NCBI RefSeq assembly: GCF_000340215.1
Contig: NW_006921547.1
Location: 103,886 to 167,885, forward strand
DNA from: Pseudocercospora fijiensis CIRAD86
Lineage: Eukaryota > Ascomycota > Dothideomycetes > Mycosphaerellales > Mycosphaerellaceae
Direction: 5' to 3'
DNA length: 64,000 nucleotides
The number at the start of each line of letters is the position of its first letter. Position 1 is the first letter of the stretch. Shown here in pieces: positions 12,390-24,227 of this stretch. The position numbers and the translations under genes were made by a program. The notes below the pieces were generated by a model. That model searched no databases. It had not been told where the DNA came from and saw only the letters and a program-made list of their open reading frames with translations.

Positions 12390-13640
12390 ATTTCCCTATA
12401 AGTTTTCCTTTAGTCTTCCCTTACTTTAGACTAATATTTGACTAAGCTTTATCTGCCCTGCTTCCTTTCCTATAATATTAAGGTATCTTAGTCTCCCTAG
12501 TTGCTAGTGACTCTCTTGTGCTAGTAAGGCCCTAAATGTGAACCTATTATCTTATCTAGACCTCTTTTATAGCACTTAGCTAGGTTGCTTCTATACCTAG
12601 CTGCCCTAGCTTATTGTATATCTTTTTAGTGTATTGATTCTAGCTTCCTTTGCCTTCCTAGCTGCCTATATTCTTACTAGGTATTCCTTCGCCTAAGAGG
12701 GGTGTCTTTTAGTGCAGTATATATATCTTGCCTCTCCCTTATATACTTTGCATTCTTTAACCTAGTAATCCCCTATATAATAGGAGTAGGTGTTAGTTGT
12801 CTTTATATACTTAGCTGCTAAGTATCTATAGTGTTGACATTTAAAGCACTATATTATCCTATAGTTGCTTCTATATATCTCTGTTTCTAATCTTTTAAAG
12901 TCCTAGAACAACCCCTAGTCTAGCACTATATTAGCTTACTCTGCACTCCCTACCTAGATAATTAGGGAAGACTGCTTCTTAGTCTCTTCAATTTTCCTTT
13001 TAATCTATACTACTTTTGTAATCTTTAGGCCTAGGTATGTAGCTTAGTTTTGTCTCTATAGGCTCTTAATATCCTATTCTTCCTTAAAGCTTCTTATTAT
13101 GCTATAGGCTATAATTATAAATTACTATTAGGAGACCTTTGCTATTTTCCCTATCTTAGTTATCTATTCTTTTTGTGTTTCTAGCTTCTTTTTGTCCTAC
13201 TCTTATACTATAAACAGCTTAATTACCCCTTTACCTTCGTTCCTAGCCCTAATTACTTCTTTAACTGCAATTCTTTCTATAATCTCTTTCCCTATAAGTC
13301 CTTAGATTTCCTTTTGCTCCTATAGGTCCGTAATATAGACTCTAACTACTGTCCTTAGGGGTTTTAGCGCCTCCTAACTAGCTACTGCTGCCTAGGTACG
13401 GTAGTTTAGGCTTATCTCCTATTGTTTCTTCGTAATCTTTGCTACGACTATATTAGCTACCTTTATAATTACGTAGCTTGCCTAGCTATAGATTGCTTTT
13501 AGTCCTCTAAGGAGTTCTAAGATTATTATCCTATATACCCTCTTAGGGGTTCTTCTATCTTCCGCCTTTAGCACCTCCTCTACCCTAGTATATAGTGCTT
13601 TCTATTCGTCCTCCCTTCCTTCTTAACTGTCTTCCCTTCG
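12390..13640 (-). pseudogene. LINE-A ORF1 (gag-like) pseudogene
   Basis: Minus-strand counterpart of LINE-B ORF1: a charged, coiled-coil-like N-terminal part and a Cys-rich zinc-knuckle region near 12800-12860. It would be the RNA-binding ORF1 protein of a Tad-like element. RIP stops are frequent. Its start lies near 13640; the 5' UTR covers 13641-13721. Confidence 0.65.
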
Positions 13641-13721
13641 TCTCTAATTGTTCGCTGCTATTTTCCTTTTCTCCGACCCGTTTCTAATTATACCGCTACT
13701 ATATAGCGAGAATATCGTCTC

Positions 13722-13735
13722 CTAGGAAGTATATA
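13722..13735. repeat. Target-site duplication of LINE-A, right copy
   Basis: Exact match to ctaggaagtatata at 8782-8795. Confidence 0.9.
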
Positions 13736-14400
13736 AGTACTACGCTAATTAGCGTAGACGCGCCGCGCTAGACTACTAAGTCGGATATTACGTCTACCTC
13801 GACTTATAGTATATTAGAACTAACCGACCTTCGAAAAAGCTAGACTAGAAAAATCTAGGACCCTTACGAATTATAAAGAAAATCGGTACGTACGTATACA
13901 AACTAGATCTCCCCGATAATCTTAATATTTACCTAGTTAAATATATAGTTAACCTAAGAACCGCCGGAGAAATTACAGATCCCGAAGATATTCCGCCGAT
14001 TACGGAAGCTACCGAAGCTACTAATTAGGCCGAAGACAAGCTAGAGTCTACCTTAGGTATAGTATAGGTAACTATTAGATAGAGCTTCGGTAATATAAAC
14101 TTCGGTAATCTCAACCCTCCTAGACTATAGAGAGAGGTATAGTAGGAGAGGTACTTAGATAAAAATATAACCTAGGAACCTCTACGCTATATTATCTTTG
14201 CCTACGAAGTAATCGAAGAATTCCTACGAGATTATACCGACTATACGACTATAGAAGGAGCTATTACGGAATACTTCTACTAAGAAGTATACGAATAGAA
14301 TTTAGAATAAGGTCTCCGTCCCGAACTAGGATAAGAATACTAGTACCTATTATATATAGACCTCCTTTAGCGTCGTAGGAACTCTACGTAAGACGAGGGA
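13736..14400 (+). pseudogene. Ty3/Gypsy integrase, part 2, C-terminal domain
   Basis: Continues the 8312-8795 frame. The integrase C-terminal (GPY/F-like) block reads RPSKKLDQKNLGPLRIIKKI near 13830-13890, followed by YVYKLDLP and the YLVKYIVNLR segment that matches the family's HPVFHVSLL. After an acidic linker, YIIFAYEVIEEFLRDY (about 14190-14240) looks like a degenerate chromodomain strand-helix region. The frame continues with Gln-rich sequence to about 14700 without recognised motifs. Everything is consistent with a chromovirus-type Gypsy pol interrupted by LINE-A. Confidence 0.8.
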
Positions 14401-15139
14401 GGGAGCTACTATTATAGTAAGTGCCTAGAAAGTACCGACAAGTCCTATAAGCTAGCTACTATACTATAAAGTAATATCGGATTTAAGTTATCTTAGTAGT
14501 AAGAGCCCCTAGCAAATTAGGTTACCTAGTTAGCCGCCTATTTAGCCGTATAACGTAATATCTTAGCAACTCTCGCGGAGGCCGTATATAGTAGAATAAT
14601 ACGTTATATATTAATATACGAACGACGGAACTATACTAAACTACGGATACGCGTATACGGACGATAGTAAGCGAGATATATAAAGTCGTAGAATAGATCC
14701 GAGTAGTAGGAAGGAACCGGAAGACAGGGAAGAGCTAGGAGAAACATATTTACTTAAAAGTAGTTAAACGAGTTCGTATACGCGCGCCGCGCAAGTTAGC
14801 TAGGAAATAAAGTCGCTACGAGATAGCGGATAAGCGAGATACGCGCGCGCGCGCTTAGCGCGTAGGTAGGGAAGGACTTAAAAGTAGAGGTTTGCTAAGA
14901 AGTAAGCAAGTAAGATATATATACCTACGCTTACGCGTCGGACGCGCTAGACGCCCGTAGGGCGGGATACTAAGGAAGGGGCTCTCTCCCTAAGGTACCC
15001 TTCTTTCCTTCTTCGTAGTTCGTCTTATATAGGTAGTAGCTATATTAATTTAGTACTCCCGTTAGTTCCGTTTAAAGTTTAGTATATATTCTTACTACTT
15101 AGCCTCTAACCCTTATAATACCTATTCTTACTACGCCTA
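14401..15139. other. Gypsy-2 3' side / Copia 5' side, boundary unresolved
   Basis: Degenerate sequence with a CG-rich patch (alternating CG near 14849-14860) and no recognisable domain. One would expect a Gypsy 3' LTR and the Copia 5' LTR and gag here, but I could not pair any LTRs. The Copia gag is apparently missing. Confidence 0.3.
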
Positions 15140-16921
15140 CTACTACTATACGTAATAGCTTTATATATAATAGCTCGTCGCTCCGTATGCCTACTTCTTC
15201 TAGGAAAGCTTATACTTAAGCGGATCTATAAGATATTTAGATATCTAGGTACTACGAGAGTAGAAGAGCTAGGTAATAGATTTAATAGATTTAAAAGATA
15301 TTATATATAATAATAATAAGGTTCTAAGAATAGTACTTTGTCCTATATATATATAAGTAAAGGGTAAGAAGCTTATTTCGAGGAGACTAAGGCACTATAA
15401 TATATTAATACTAACTCTATATAGATATATTGCAGGTAACCCAATATAGCTAGATCTAGCCTAAAATAATAACTAGTATAACTTTCCTATATACGACCTA
15501 AATACTAGAGTTTGTCTTATATATATAATTAGTAATCGTTAGGGGTAAAGTCTCCTTTAATGCTAGAACTAGCTAGCTACCTTCGTACGCGGTATTAGAA
15601 GAGATATTATCTATTTGCTATCTAATAATAAAGGAGGCATTTCTAGCCTTTAGTTTCGGTCCTACCTACGTAAAAACTATACTATATATAGGCTACTAGC
15701 CCTATATATATTAGAATAGGACCTAGCTTAGCGAGTAGGCCGCACTACTATTAAGGTGTCTCGAGCCTTAATAATATATACTAGATTTCTATACTAATTA
15801 TAGCTAGAAGTAGTTTATATAGCAACCTTCCTCGCTAATAGGTTACTAAGGTTATATACTACCGACCTACCGATACGTATACTATACGAAATTAGTACTA
15901 GATATAAGCCTAATATAGCCTATATCTACTAGTTTAGAGTAAGGGCCTACCTAGTAATCTACGGTATAGATATAACTAATAGCAATAGGAAGGCTATACT
16001 ACTAAATACTATAAAAGTAGCCTTACGTCCCTATATTAGATACCTATATAGTTATAGGGGATACTCTATATACCGGATATAGGTACCCTTACGAATAATA
16101 GTGCTACGTATAAGAGATATTAGATTTAACGAAACTAGGTTCTATAATAGATACGATAATAATCTAGGCGTTATTATAACTAACTAAGAACTTTTAGAAT
16201 ATAGTAATCTTAAGAGACTATAAGTACCTGCCTCGGGCTATTAGTTTAACGAGCTTTGCAAAGTATATAATATACCTCTAGACCTTATTAGGTTTAGAGC
16301 TAAGGGGGTAGATACGCTAATACGACCGAGTCGATATATAATAGTTAACCCTATAAGGCTAGTAGATAAGCCTATTAGACAAGAACTCCCTTAACAATTA
16401 CTACTAATACTATTAAACGAGCTATAGCTTCTATAGGTACCGAACGGGCTATTTCTAGAGCCTTAAATATAGAAATTAGACTTTCTAATTAATCTACGCG
16501 ATATAATATAACTACGTAATAATAGACTAGATAGATTAGTAGACCTAACTATTAATTAGTAACTTTAACAATCTAAGAACGGTACTAGTAATAATATCCC
16601 TACTAATATTATAGACGTACTAGGATACGAAGGTAATATAGATATAAATCTACTACGTATAGAGCTTGCTAGATTGCTAATACTAATAGAAGGAGCTAAT
16701 ATATCTTATCGTTACTTACTAAATATAGGAGGTCCGTACTATCGAGTTTTTAACCCTAATAAACGATAGCGAGTAGCGGCTATCTACCGAGCCCGTTACT
16801 ATATTAGCGATCGAGAACAAGCGAGAAACCTTCTACGCTTTAGCAACCTTTATATAGTAGCTAAAGGTAAACTATATAGAGGTAGTTATATATCTCGCGA
16901 ATACGCCCTAAAAATAGTAGC
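15140..16921 (+). pseudogene. Ty1/Copia pol, part 1: integrase
   Basis: Degenerate integrase of fungal Copia type. The region near 15690-15800 matches the block usually written PYTPEQNGTAERA (here PYIYQNRTQLSEQA). The PYIRYLYSYRGYSIYRI block (about 16033-16083) and the signature RDIRFNETRF (near 16118) end the integrase. The linker before RT follows to the LINE-B insertion at 16921. Catalytic residues are largely mutated. Frames shift at least once between about 15640 and 16020. The gene resumes at 21792. Confidence 0.75.
16914..16921. repeat. Probable target-site duplication of LINE-B, left copy
   Basis: atagtagc recurs at 21784-21791. Deleting LINE-B with one copy gives a continuous Copia frame (ALKIVAKYEARL). 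It overlaps sequence resembling the LINE's own 5' end, so microhomology joining is likely. Confidence 0.7.
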
Positions 16922-16934
16922 GAACAATTAGAGA

Positions 16935-18190
16935 CGAAGGGAAGATAGTTAAGAAGGAAGGGAGGACGAATAGAAAGCACTATATACTAGGGCAGAGGAG
17001 GTACTAAAGGCGGAAGATAGAAGAACCCCTAAGAGGGTATATAGGATAATAATCTTAGAACTCCTTAGAGGACTAAAAGCAATCTACAACTAGGCAAGCT
17101 ACGTAATTATAAAGGTAGCTAATATAGTCGCAGTAAAGATTACGAAGAAACAATAGGAGACAAGCCTAAACTACCGTACCTAGGCAGCAGTAGCTAGTTA
17201 GGAAGCGCTAAAACCCCCGAGGACAGTAGTTAGAGTCTATATTACGGACCTATAGGAGCAAAAGGAAATCTAAGGACTTATAGGGAAAGAGATTATAGAA
17301 AGAATTGCAGTTAAAGAGGTAATTAGGGCTAGGAACGAAGGAAAAGGGGTAATTAAGCTGTTTATAGTATAAGAGTAGGATAAAAAGAAGCTAGAAACAT
17401 AAAAAGAATAGACAACTAAAATAGGGAAAACAGCAAAGGTCTCCTAATAGCAATTTATAATTATAGCCTATAGTATAATAAGAAGCTTTAAGGAAGAGTA
17501 GGATATCGAGAGCCTATAGAGACAAAACTAAGCTATATACCTAGGCCTAAAGATTACAAAAGTAGTATAGATTAAAAGGAAAATCGAAGAGACTAAGAAG
17601 TAGTCTTCCCTAATTATCTAGGTAGGGAGTATAGAGTAAGCTAATATAGTGCTAGACTAGGGGTTATTCTAGGACTTTAAAAGATTAGAAACAGAGATAT
17701 ATAGAAGCAACTATAGGATAATATAGTGCTTCAAATGTTAGCACTATAGACACTTAGCAGCTAAGTATATAAAAACAACTAATACCTGCTCCTATTATAT
17801 AGGGGATTACTAGGTTAAAGAATGCAAAGTATACAAGGGAGAAGTAAGATATATATACTATACTAAAAGACACCCCTCTTAGGCGAAGGAATGCCTAGTA
17901 AGAATACAGGCAGCTAGGAAGGCAAAGGAAGCTAGAATTAATATACTAAAAAGATACACAACAAGCTAGGGCAGCTAGGTATAGAAGCAACCTAGCTAAG
18001 TGCTACAAAAGAGGTCTAGACAAGATAATAGGTTTATATTTAGGGCCTCACTAGTACAAGAGAGTTACTAGCAACTAGGGAGACTAAGATACCTTAACAT
18101 TATAGGAAAGGAAGTAGGGCAGACAAAGCTTAGTTAAATATTAGTCTAAAGTAAGGGAAGACTAAAGGAAAACTTATAGGGAAATGATAT
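16935..18190 (+). pseudogene. LINE-B ORF1 (gag-like) pseudogene
   Basis: A charged N-terminal region rich in Glu/Lys/Arg, then a Cys/His region near 17725-17900. It begins CFKCxHYRHLAAKY, followed by a CSYYIGDY and KECKVYK series that looks like several CCHC knuckles with some Cys/His turned to Tyr. RNA-binding ORF1 of Tad/I-type LINEs has this architecture. RIP stops are frequent and all TAG/TAA. Confidence 0.7.
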
Positions 18191-18199
18191 AGATAAAAC

Positions 18200-21100
18200 T
18201 TAATGAATATTGCAACATTACTAAACATTATATAGTACAATGTTAATAAGAGCAAAGATAAGGTATAGAGGAGCTTCCTTTAAGCACTAAACCTAAAAGA
18301 ACATTACATTATTACAATCTAAGAGCCCTAGCTTAACCTATATATAAAGAGACTAGTAACAGTTAAAGACCTAAGATACTACCTAATTATCTATAACTAG
18401 GGAGCCCTAAGGACATATATCTACATTAGTAAAGAGATAGGTATAGAAACCTAGTAGGCTATACTATAGGAAGATAGGGACCTAATATTAGGTCAAGTAG
18501 AGACATCCTAAGGTACACTCTAAGTCTACTATATATATAACCTACTACTAGACTTAAGAAGCAGTACCTAACTGAAAACCCTAGAAAGACTACCTAGAGT
18601 TATCTAGGGGAATACCTACTAAATCCTACTTAGGGATTTCAACCTCTACTACCCCCTCTAGGGCTTAGACTTTACCCTAGCTTACTACTTCCTAGTAGGA
18701 AGACTAATTAATATATTAGAGAGGGAAGGAATAGAAATTGTTACCCTAAAGGGACTAATTACTTAGGAGGCAAGAGGAAGTAGTAGTATACTAGACCTAT
18801 GCTTTATATTATATTAGATTAGGAATAGGATTATAAGATATAGGATCAACTAGGAACTAGAAGAATTATTAGACTACTTCCCGGTACAGATTGAGCTAAA
18901 TGTCTAAGCTAATTAGGAAAGGGAATTAGAGGAGAAGCTTAACTAGAAAGGTGCCTAATAGGGTAGGATTAGGGAGGAACTAGAAAGGGACCCAAAACTA
19001 GAGGAACTCTTAATAAAGTACCTACTAAGGCTAGAGGATATCAATAAGGCAGTAGAAGAACTAATAGGAATCCTAAAACAGGTAGCTAGAAAGCATACCC
19101 TAGTAAAGAAACATTCACTATACTAGCAACTATACTAGACTAGTAAGTATATAAGGAAGGTTAAAGCAGTAAGGAAGGCTAGGAGGCAGTAGATACAAAC
19201 CTATACCTAGGAAGTATAGGACAACTACAATAAAGCCTATTAGGAAAAGAAGATCTAGATTAAGAAAGACAAGATGCAAGAATAGAGATCTATAATAGGA
19301 ATAATTATAAAGAAACTAGAGGAGATATAGAGGATAGCTAAATAGGTAAGGAGACCTAAATAGGATAAGGATGTGCTACTACAATTCCCGGATATTATAG
19401 ACCAATAAGGATAAAGGCAGACTATAATAGAAGGGAAAGTAAGAGCCCTAGGCTAATACTTCTTCTATAGAAAAGTATAAGCAGACCTATTAGATATAAA
19501 GGAGACAGAATAGGAGACTCTACTACTAGGTATACTAAGAGACACCTAGGTTAAACCCGAAACCATTAAAAGGATCCTAAAGAAAATTCTAGGCAATAAG
19601 GCACTAGGAGAAGACAAGATCTAGAACAAACTTCTAAAAGCATATAGGAAGGGATTAGCCCTAGCACTAGCTAATATCTTTTTATAAAGCCTAGTACTAG
19701 GACACTACCTAAGACTATTTAGGAAGTCCCTAATAGTAGTGCTAAGAAAGCCCTAGAAGGAAGACTATATATAGCTTAAGGCCTATAGACTAATAGCCCT
19801 ACTTAATATAATAGGCAAGGTACTAGAAAAAATTGTCGCTAAAAGGCTAACAACCTTTGCCGAGGAAAGGAATATCCTTCCTAAAGGCTAGATAGGAGGA
19901 AGAAAGAAGAGGTTAATACTAACAGCTATAGAACTAATTATAGAACAGATTAAGTATATCTAGCACTATAGTTAAAACTAGGTAGTAACCCTCCTCTCCC
20001 TTAACATCTTAGGAGCCTTTAATAATGTCTCCTATAAAAGGCTCCTATATATACTTAAATAGAAAGCTATACTAAACTAGATAGTCTAATTTATCTAGTC
20101 CTTCCTATAGGAAAGATCAATATAGCTTATTCTAGGCAAATTCAAATCAGACCTAATACTAACTAAAAAGGGAATCCCCTAAGGATTAATACTCTCCCTA
20201 ATCCTCTTCCTTATCTTTATAGCAGACCTACTCCTACTCCTAGAATCAAAAAACACATTAGCATTAGGATTTGTAGATAATACAAATATCCTAGCCTAGT
20301 CTAAGACAATAGAAACTAACTATAAGATCCTAGAGGAGAAGCACTAGGAGTATAAAAAATAGGTAAGGAGGTATAGAGCAAAATTCGCCCTAGAAAAGTA
20401 CTAGCTTATCTACTTTAGTAAGGCTAAATCAACCTACAATATAAAGCAATCAATTACTATCTAAGGCTTTAAAACCTAACTATTAGCAGAGCTTAGGGTA
20501 CTAGGGATCTAGCTAGATCTAAAACTGAATTAGGGACTATAAGTAAAGAAGGTAAAGTAGAGGGCAGATGCTAATATACAATCCATTAATAGGCTTATAG
20601 CCTCTATATAGGGGGCTATATTCGAGAAAGCTAAAGTTATATACAAAGCAATTGTTAAGCTAGTAATGCTATATAGAGCACAGATATAGACAGCCTAGGA
20701 GAAAACACTAAAGAGGATTAAGCAACTAGTTAGTAGGTCCTAAACCTAAAGCCTAAAGAAAATCCTAGGAGCATACAAAACTACACTAACAAGGGTAGTA
20801 GAAATAGAATTAGGGATCCTACTAGTTAAACAATACTTTAAGGGACTAAGATACTAATATATAGCAAAGATAATAGAATACCTAGCCTAACAGACTATCT
20901 AAAAGGCACTAGACAAGATAAAAGCCTAGTACATTAGGACTAGGAGGCGAGACAGACTATAAATAACTCCCTAGAAAGTTAGAGACCTAGAGCAATATAG
21001 AGTCTTAATAAGAGAAATGCTAGAGAAAGAGCTTTAGGGACTAAATATAAGGCTAGAGGAAGACAAGCTAAAGGGAGAGAAACAAAGCCTAGTAGAATCA

Positions 21101-21640
21101 ATTGCTAGATACCTATAGGAGTAGGAATAGAACAAAATACAAGTTAGACTAGGAACCCTAAAGGCACTGATCAAATTTAGTTAATATAACTACTAGCTCT
21201 ATAAGGACCTAAATAGGGCCGAGGCAAGCCTAGCTATCTAAATCAGATCTGAATACATTAGACTTAGATCTTACCTGTTTAGAAGAAACGTCCTAGGAAT
21301 TGAAAGCAGAGCTTACTAATATAGCTACTAATCTTAGAACCCTAAGTATATGCTGCTAGTCTGCCCTTAATAGTTAGAAGGCAGAAGTAATTAGAGACTA
21401 AAAGCAATAGAAAGGGAATACGATAAGCTAATCTAGAGTAAAGAAGACCTAAAGAGGATAGTAAAGTAGATTATTAAATAGGGATTTGTATAACAATTCG
21501 CACTAGTAAGGGAAACTAAGGAGTAGATAAGAAGGAGGGAAGAAGAGGGGGAAAGAAGGGCAGGGTAGTAGGCAAGGTAGTTAGAGAGTAACAACTATAA
21601 CACTAGTATACCCTAGAGGAAGGAAAACAAGGAAACGAGG
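18200..21640 (+). pseudogene. LINE-B ORF2, endonuclease-reverse transcriptase pseudogene
   Basis: An APE-type endonuclease comes first (about 18200-18900): AIQEPQL is the family's QEP block and LLRDFNLYYP its GDFNxHHP block. The RT follows: KAYRLIALLNIIGKVLEK near 19768, LLSLNILGAFNNVSYKRLL near 19990-20045, and FVDNTNIL near 20270, where the catalytic FVDD has lost its second Asp. The thumb/C-terminal region typical of Tad RTs reads to about 20900. Stops are TAG/TAA at Trp/Gln positions. It would prime reverse transcription at a nicked target; it is inactive. Confidence 0.88.
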
Positions 21641-21783
21641 AAGATTAACACTTATAAATAGGATAGAAGGGAGGTTTTTACCAACTAAGTTAGTTTCCTA
21701 CCTAAAAACAATATATAGAAACAGACCTACATAGGCCGAAAGGCACTACAACAGGCAAATGAAATATCTATCTATCTATCTAT

Positions 21784-21791
21784 ATAGTAGC
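21784..21791. repeat. Probable target-site duplication of LINE-B, right copy
   Basis: atagtagc, matching 16914-16921. Confidence 0.7.
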
Positions 21792-23700
21792 TAAGTACGA
21801 AGCTCGATTAATATATATAGTTTTAAGTAATTAGGCCGATAGCGATCCACTACTACTTTCTTATAATAAAGACGACCTAACCCTTACTCCGAAAGTGTTA
21901 GTATTGCTAAAAGAGCTACGAGACTAGCGCTTACTATAGAAGAGTTAATTTAAAGAGTATTAGATATACGCTATAAGAGTGGAATTTAATAAGGCACTAA
22001 TAACTAGTACGTTTAAATAGGAAGGCATAGAATATATACTAGAGAAACTATATCTACTACCTCTTATATAGGTATCTAAGTATAAGTATAATATATAGGG
22101 CCGCTTAGTAGAGTTTAAGGCTAGACTATACGTAAGGGGCGATCTATAAAATAGTATATGTTTAGATATATGTGCTTCTATACTAGTAGCAAGGGTGTGC
22201 TAGGTTTTAATAGCTATTACTAGAGCCTTCGACCTAGAAGCGGAATAGATAGATACTATTAGTGCCTCCCTAAATGCTAGCCTGCCTTATATACTATATT
22301 TAAAGCTACTAGAAGGGTTTAAACATTTTAAATAGAGGGGAAAGGTACTATAGCTATTATAAGCACTATATAGTCTTTAAGAATTACTAAGGCTATAGTA
22401 TAATTACCTTACTACTACCCTCGGAAATAAGCTTAGTATTTAACTAGTAGATAATATAGACTGCCTATAAACCGACCTAGATAACTGGGTATTTGTCTTC
22501 TTCTATATAGACGATAAATTACTATTATATTACTACTAATATAAGTAGAGAGCAATAGACCTTAAGTAGAAGCTTATAAAGGAATATAAGCTTAATAACC
22601 TAGGCAATCTCTCTAAGTATCTTAGGATTGAAGCTATACGAGACCGCACTACTAAGTAACTCTAGTTATTATAGAAAAACATATATTAAGAGGATAGGTT
22701 AGCGTTACGGAATTAACCCTAATACTAGTAGACGAGTAGAGGCACTATTACTAACTAGGTACGAGTCCTATAAGAAGACTAGTAAGACAATATACCTAGA
22801 ACTAGTAGCTATCCTAGCCTACTAGAGCTATATAGGTTTATTTAACTTCGTAGTAGTTTAAACTAGGCCGGACATTACTAAAGTAGTATCCCTACTATCT
22901 TAGGCTATATAGAACCTACGACTAGAAGATATAGCGGCGATAGATTAGTATATTAGGTACCTACTAAATACGAAGGACTAATACTTAGAATATAATACTA
23001 ATAGACTAGCAATTACCGCTTATTTAAGCTAATAACTTTCTAAATTTTATAGAGCTTCTAATGCCTCTAATAGTAACTATAATGGCACTAGGGAATTATC
23101 TAAAGGGTAGATATTTAGCCTATTTAACGGACTAGTCGACTATAAAGTAGTACAATAGTTAACTATTACTATATCTACGACTAAAGCTAAGCTATTAGCT
23201 GCCTTATATATAGGCTTAGAATGAATCTAGTAGACGCGTTTCTTTAGCAATATTAGCCTTACTTTAAACGAACTGCCTATACTATATTATAATAATATAT
23301 AAACTATCTATATTATTAAATCGGATACTAGCAAGCTAGATACTAGGCTTAGATATATAGACATTTATTAATACTAGCTACGCTAAGAATATAAGGCAGG
23401 CCGTATTCTATATAAATACTTAACAATATAGAATATGCTAGCTAATAGGTTAGCTAAGCTCTACGGTCTATAGAACTAGAAGAAATTTATTTAGCAGTTA
23501 AGACTAATAGTAGTACCTACTAGACTAGAGGAGTCGATTAAAGCACTTTCTAGCAAATAACGCTTACAAAAGTGCCTAATACGATAACGACGGCTAATTA
23601 GAAGATAGTATAGGTTCTATTTTAACCTTGCCTACTTCTAGAAGCCTAAATAATAGCGTAGGCAACCTTATATTACTATTATCTATATTATTACTTTGAA
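21792..23700 (+). pseudogene. Ty1/Copia pol, part 2: reverse transcriptase and RNase H
   Basis: Continues the Copia frame. RT: RVEFNKALITSTFK near 21970, YKYNIQGRLVEFKARLYVRG near 22080-22140, and FYIDDKLLLYYY near 22500-22535 (the Copia YVDD box, Tyr-x-Asp-Asp kept). KEYKLNNLGNLSKYLRIEAI near 22580-22640 is the Copia LGxxxxFLG block. A frame change occurs near 22690. RNase H: IFSLFNGLVDYKVVQQLT and ISTTKAKLLAAL near 23110-23215, the STTEAEY block with Glu lost. Downstream to 23838 no domain or LTR was resolved. Confidence 0.82.
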
Positions 23701-23838
23701 CCTTACTTTAGTTAACTAATACTAAGTCTACGGCGATTATATTAGTACTAGTAATAATAGTATAGTAGTCTTAGCTAGGGGTAGCGTCCTTAGTTTAAGT
23801 TACCTATCCTTACTCGTTAAATCTATTTAACTAATATA

Positions 23839-23846
23839 GATTTGCC
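23839..23846. repeat. MITE target-site duplication, left
   Basis: gatttgcc, repeated exactly at 24220-24227: the 8-bp duplication of hAT elements. Confidence 0.88.
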
Positions 23847-24219
23847 TAGACCCCGTAGTAGTCCGGGTTGGTTTGGTTTGGTTTGCTAAGCCGAAATTCT
23901 GGTTTGGTTTGGTTTAGTTTACTAAGAAACCGGTGTACGGACCGGTTTGCCGGCTACGTGCCGGCTACGGACAAAAACCTATCCCAAAATACGTCTAAAT
24001 AGCCCGAAACACAGATGCAATCGTATAGCGTATACAATATAGGGCTCCCGTCGCGTCCCGGACTCGTTCCGAGGTCGTCGTATATCGTCGCAGTTTGCTT
24101 AGAAACTAGCTTAGACTAGCGGGGCAAAAAACCAAACCGGAACCAAACCGGAGGGGTACCGCTAAGAAACCAAACCATATACGTTTAGTAGTTCGGAAAC
24201 CGAACCACTGCGGGGTCTA
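23847..24219. mobile_element. hAT-type MITE (373 bp), non-autonomous, little RIP
   Basis: It begins tagaccccg and ends cggggtcta, with imperfect inverted ends that extend into TTTGGTTTGG/CCAAACC tracts. Its two ends match the left end of hAT X (39430) and the shared end of hAT X (59125) and hAT Y (37190), so it is an internally deleted relative of that family. It has two GCCGGC motifs near 23949 and 23961. Unlike everything around it, CpA and TpG are common (for example 24010-24030). It was inserted after RIP or escaped because it is short. Confidence 0.88.
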
Positions 24220-24227
24220 GATTTGCC
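24220..24227. repeat. MITE target-site duplication, right
   Basis: gatttgcc, matching 23839-23846. Confidence 0.88.

Larger units (their letters stand above)
8796..13721 (-). mobile_element. LINE-A: Tad-like non-LTR retrotransposon, full 5' end
   Basis: A 4,926-bp element on the minus strand. Its 3' end is a (TATC)4 tail (8796-8811 as GATA on +) and it is flanked by a 14-bp TSD. It is inverted and about 95% identical, in the stretch I compared, to LINE-B (16922-21783), and extends about 56 bp further at the 5' end. Two RIPed genes are carried in order: ORF1 with a CCHC region, then an endonuclease-reverse transcriptase ORF2. A 3' (TATC)n tail and a TSD of variable length indicate target-primed reverse transcription. 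It interrupts a Gypsy integrase. Confidence 0.92.
16922..21783 (+). mobile_element. LINE-B: second Tad-like LINE copy, slightly 5'-truncated
   Basis: A 4.86-kb element, colinear with LINE-A in inverse orientation, lacking LINE-A's first ~56 bp and ending in the same (TATC)4 tail. It is inserted in Copia pol between integrase and RT. The two LINEs therefore lie head to head, 5' ends facing, about 3.2 kb apart, but each has its own target duplication. This is two insertions, not one inverted duplication. Confidence 0.92.

Noticed and set aside
8796..21783. Single large inverted duplication of the LINE region
   Set aside because: Each LINE has its own TSD and a different interrupted host gene, so two insertions explain the symmetry better.
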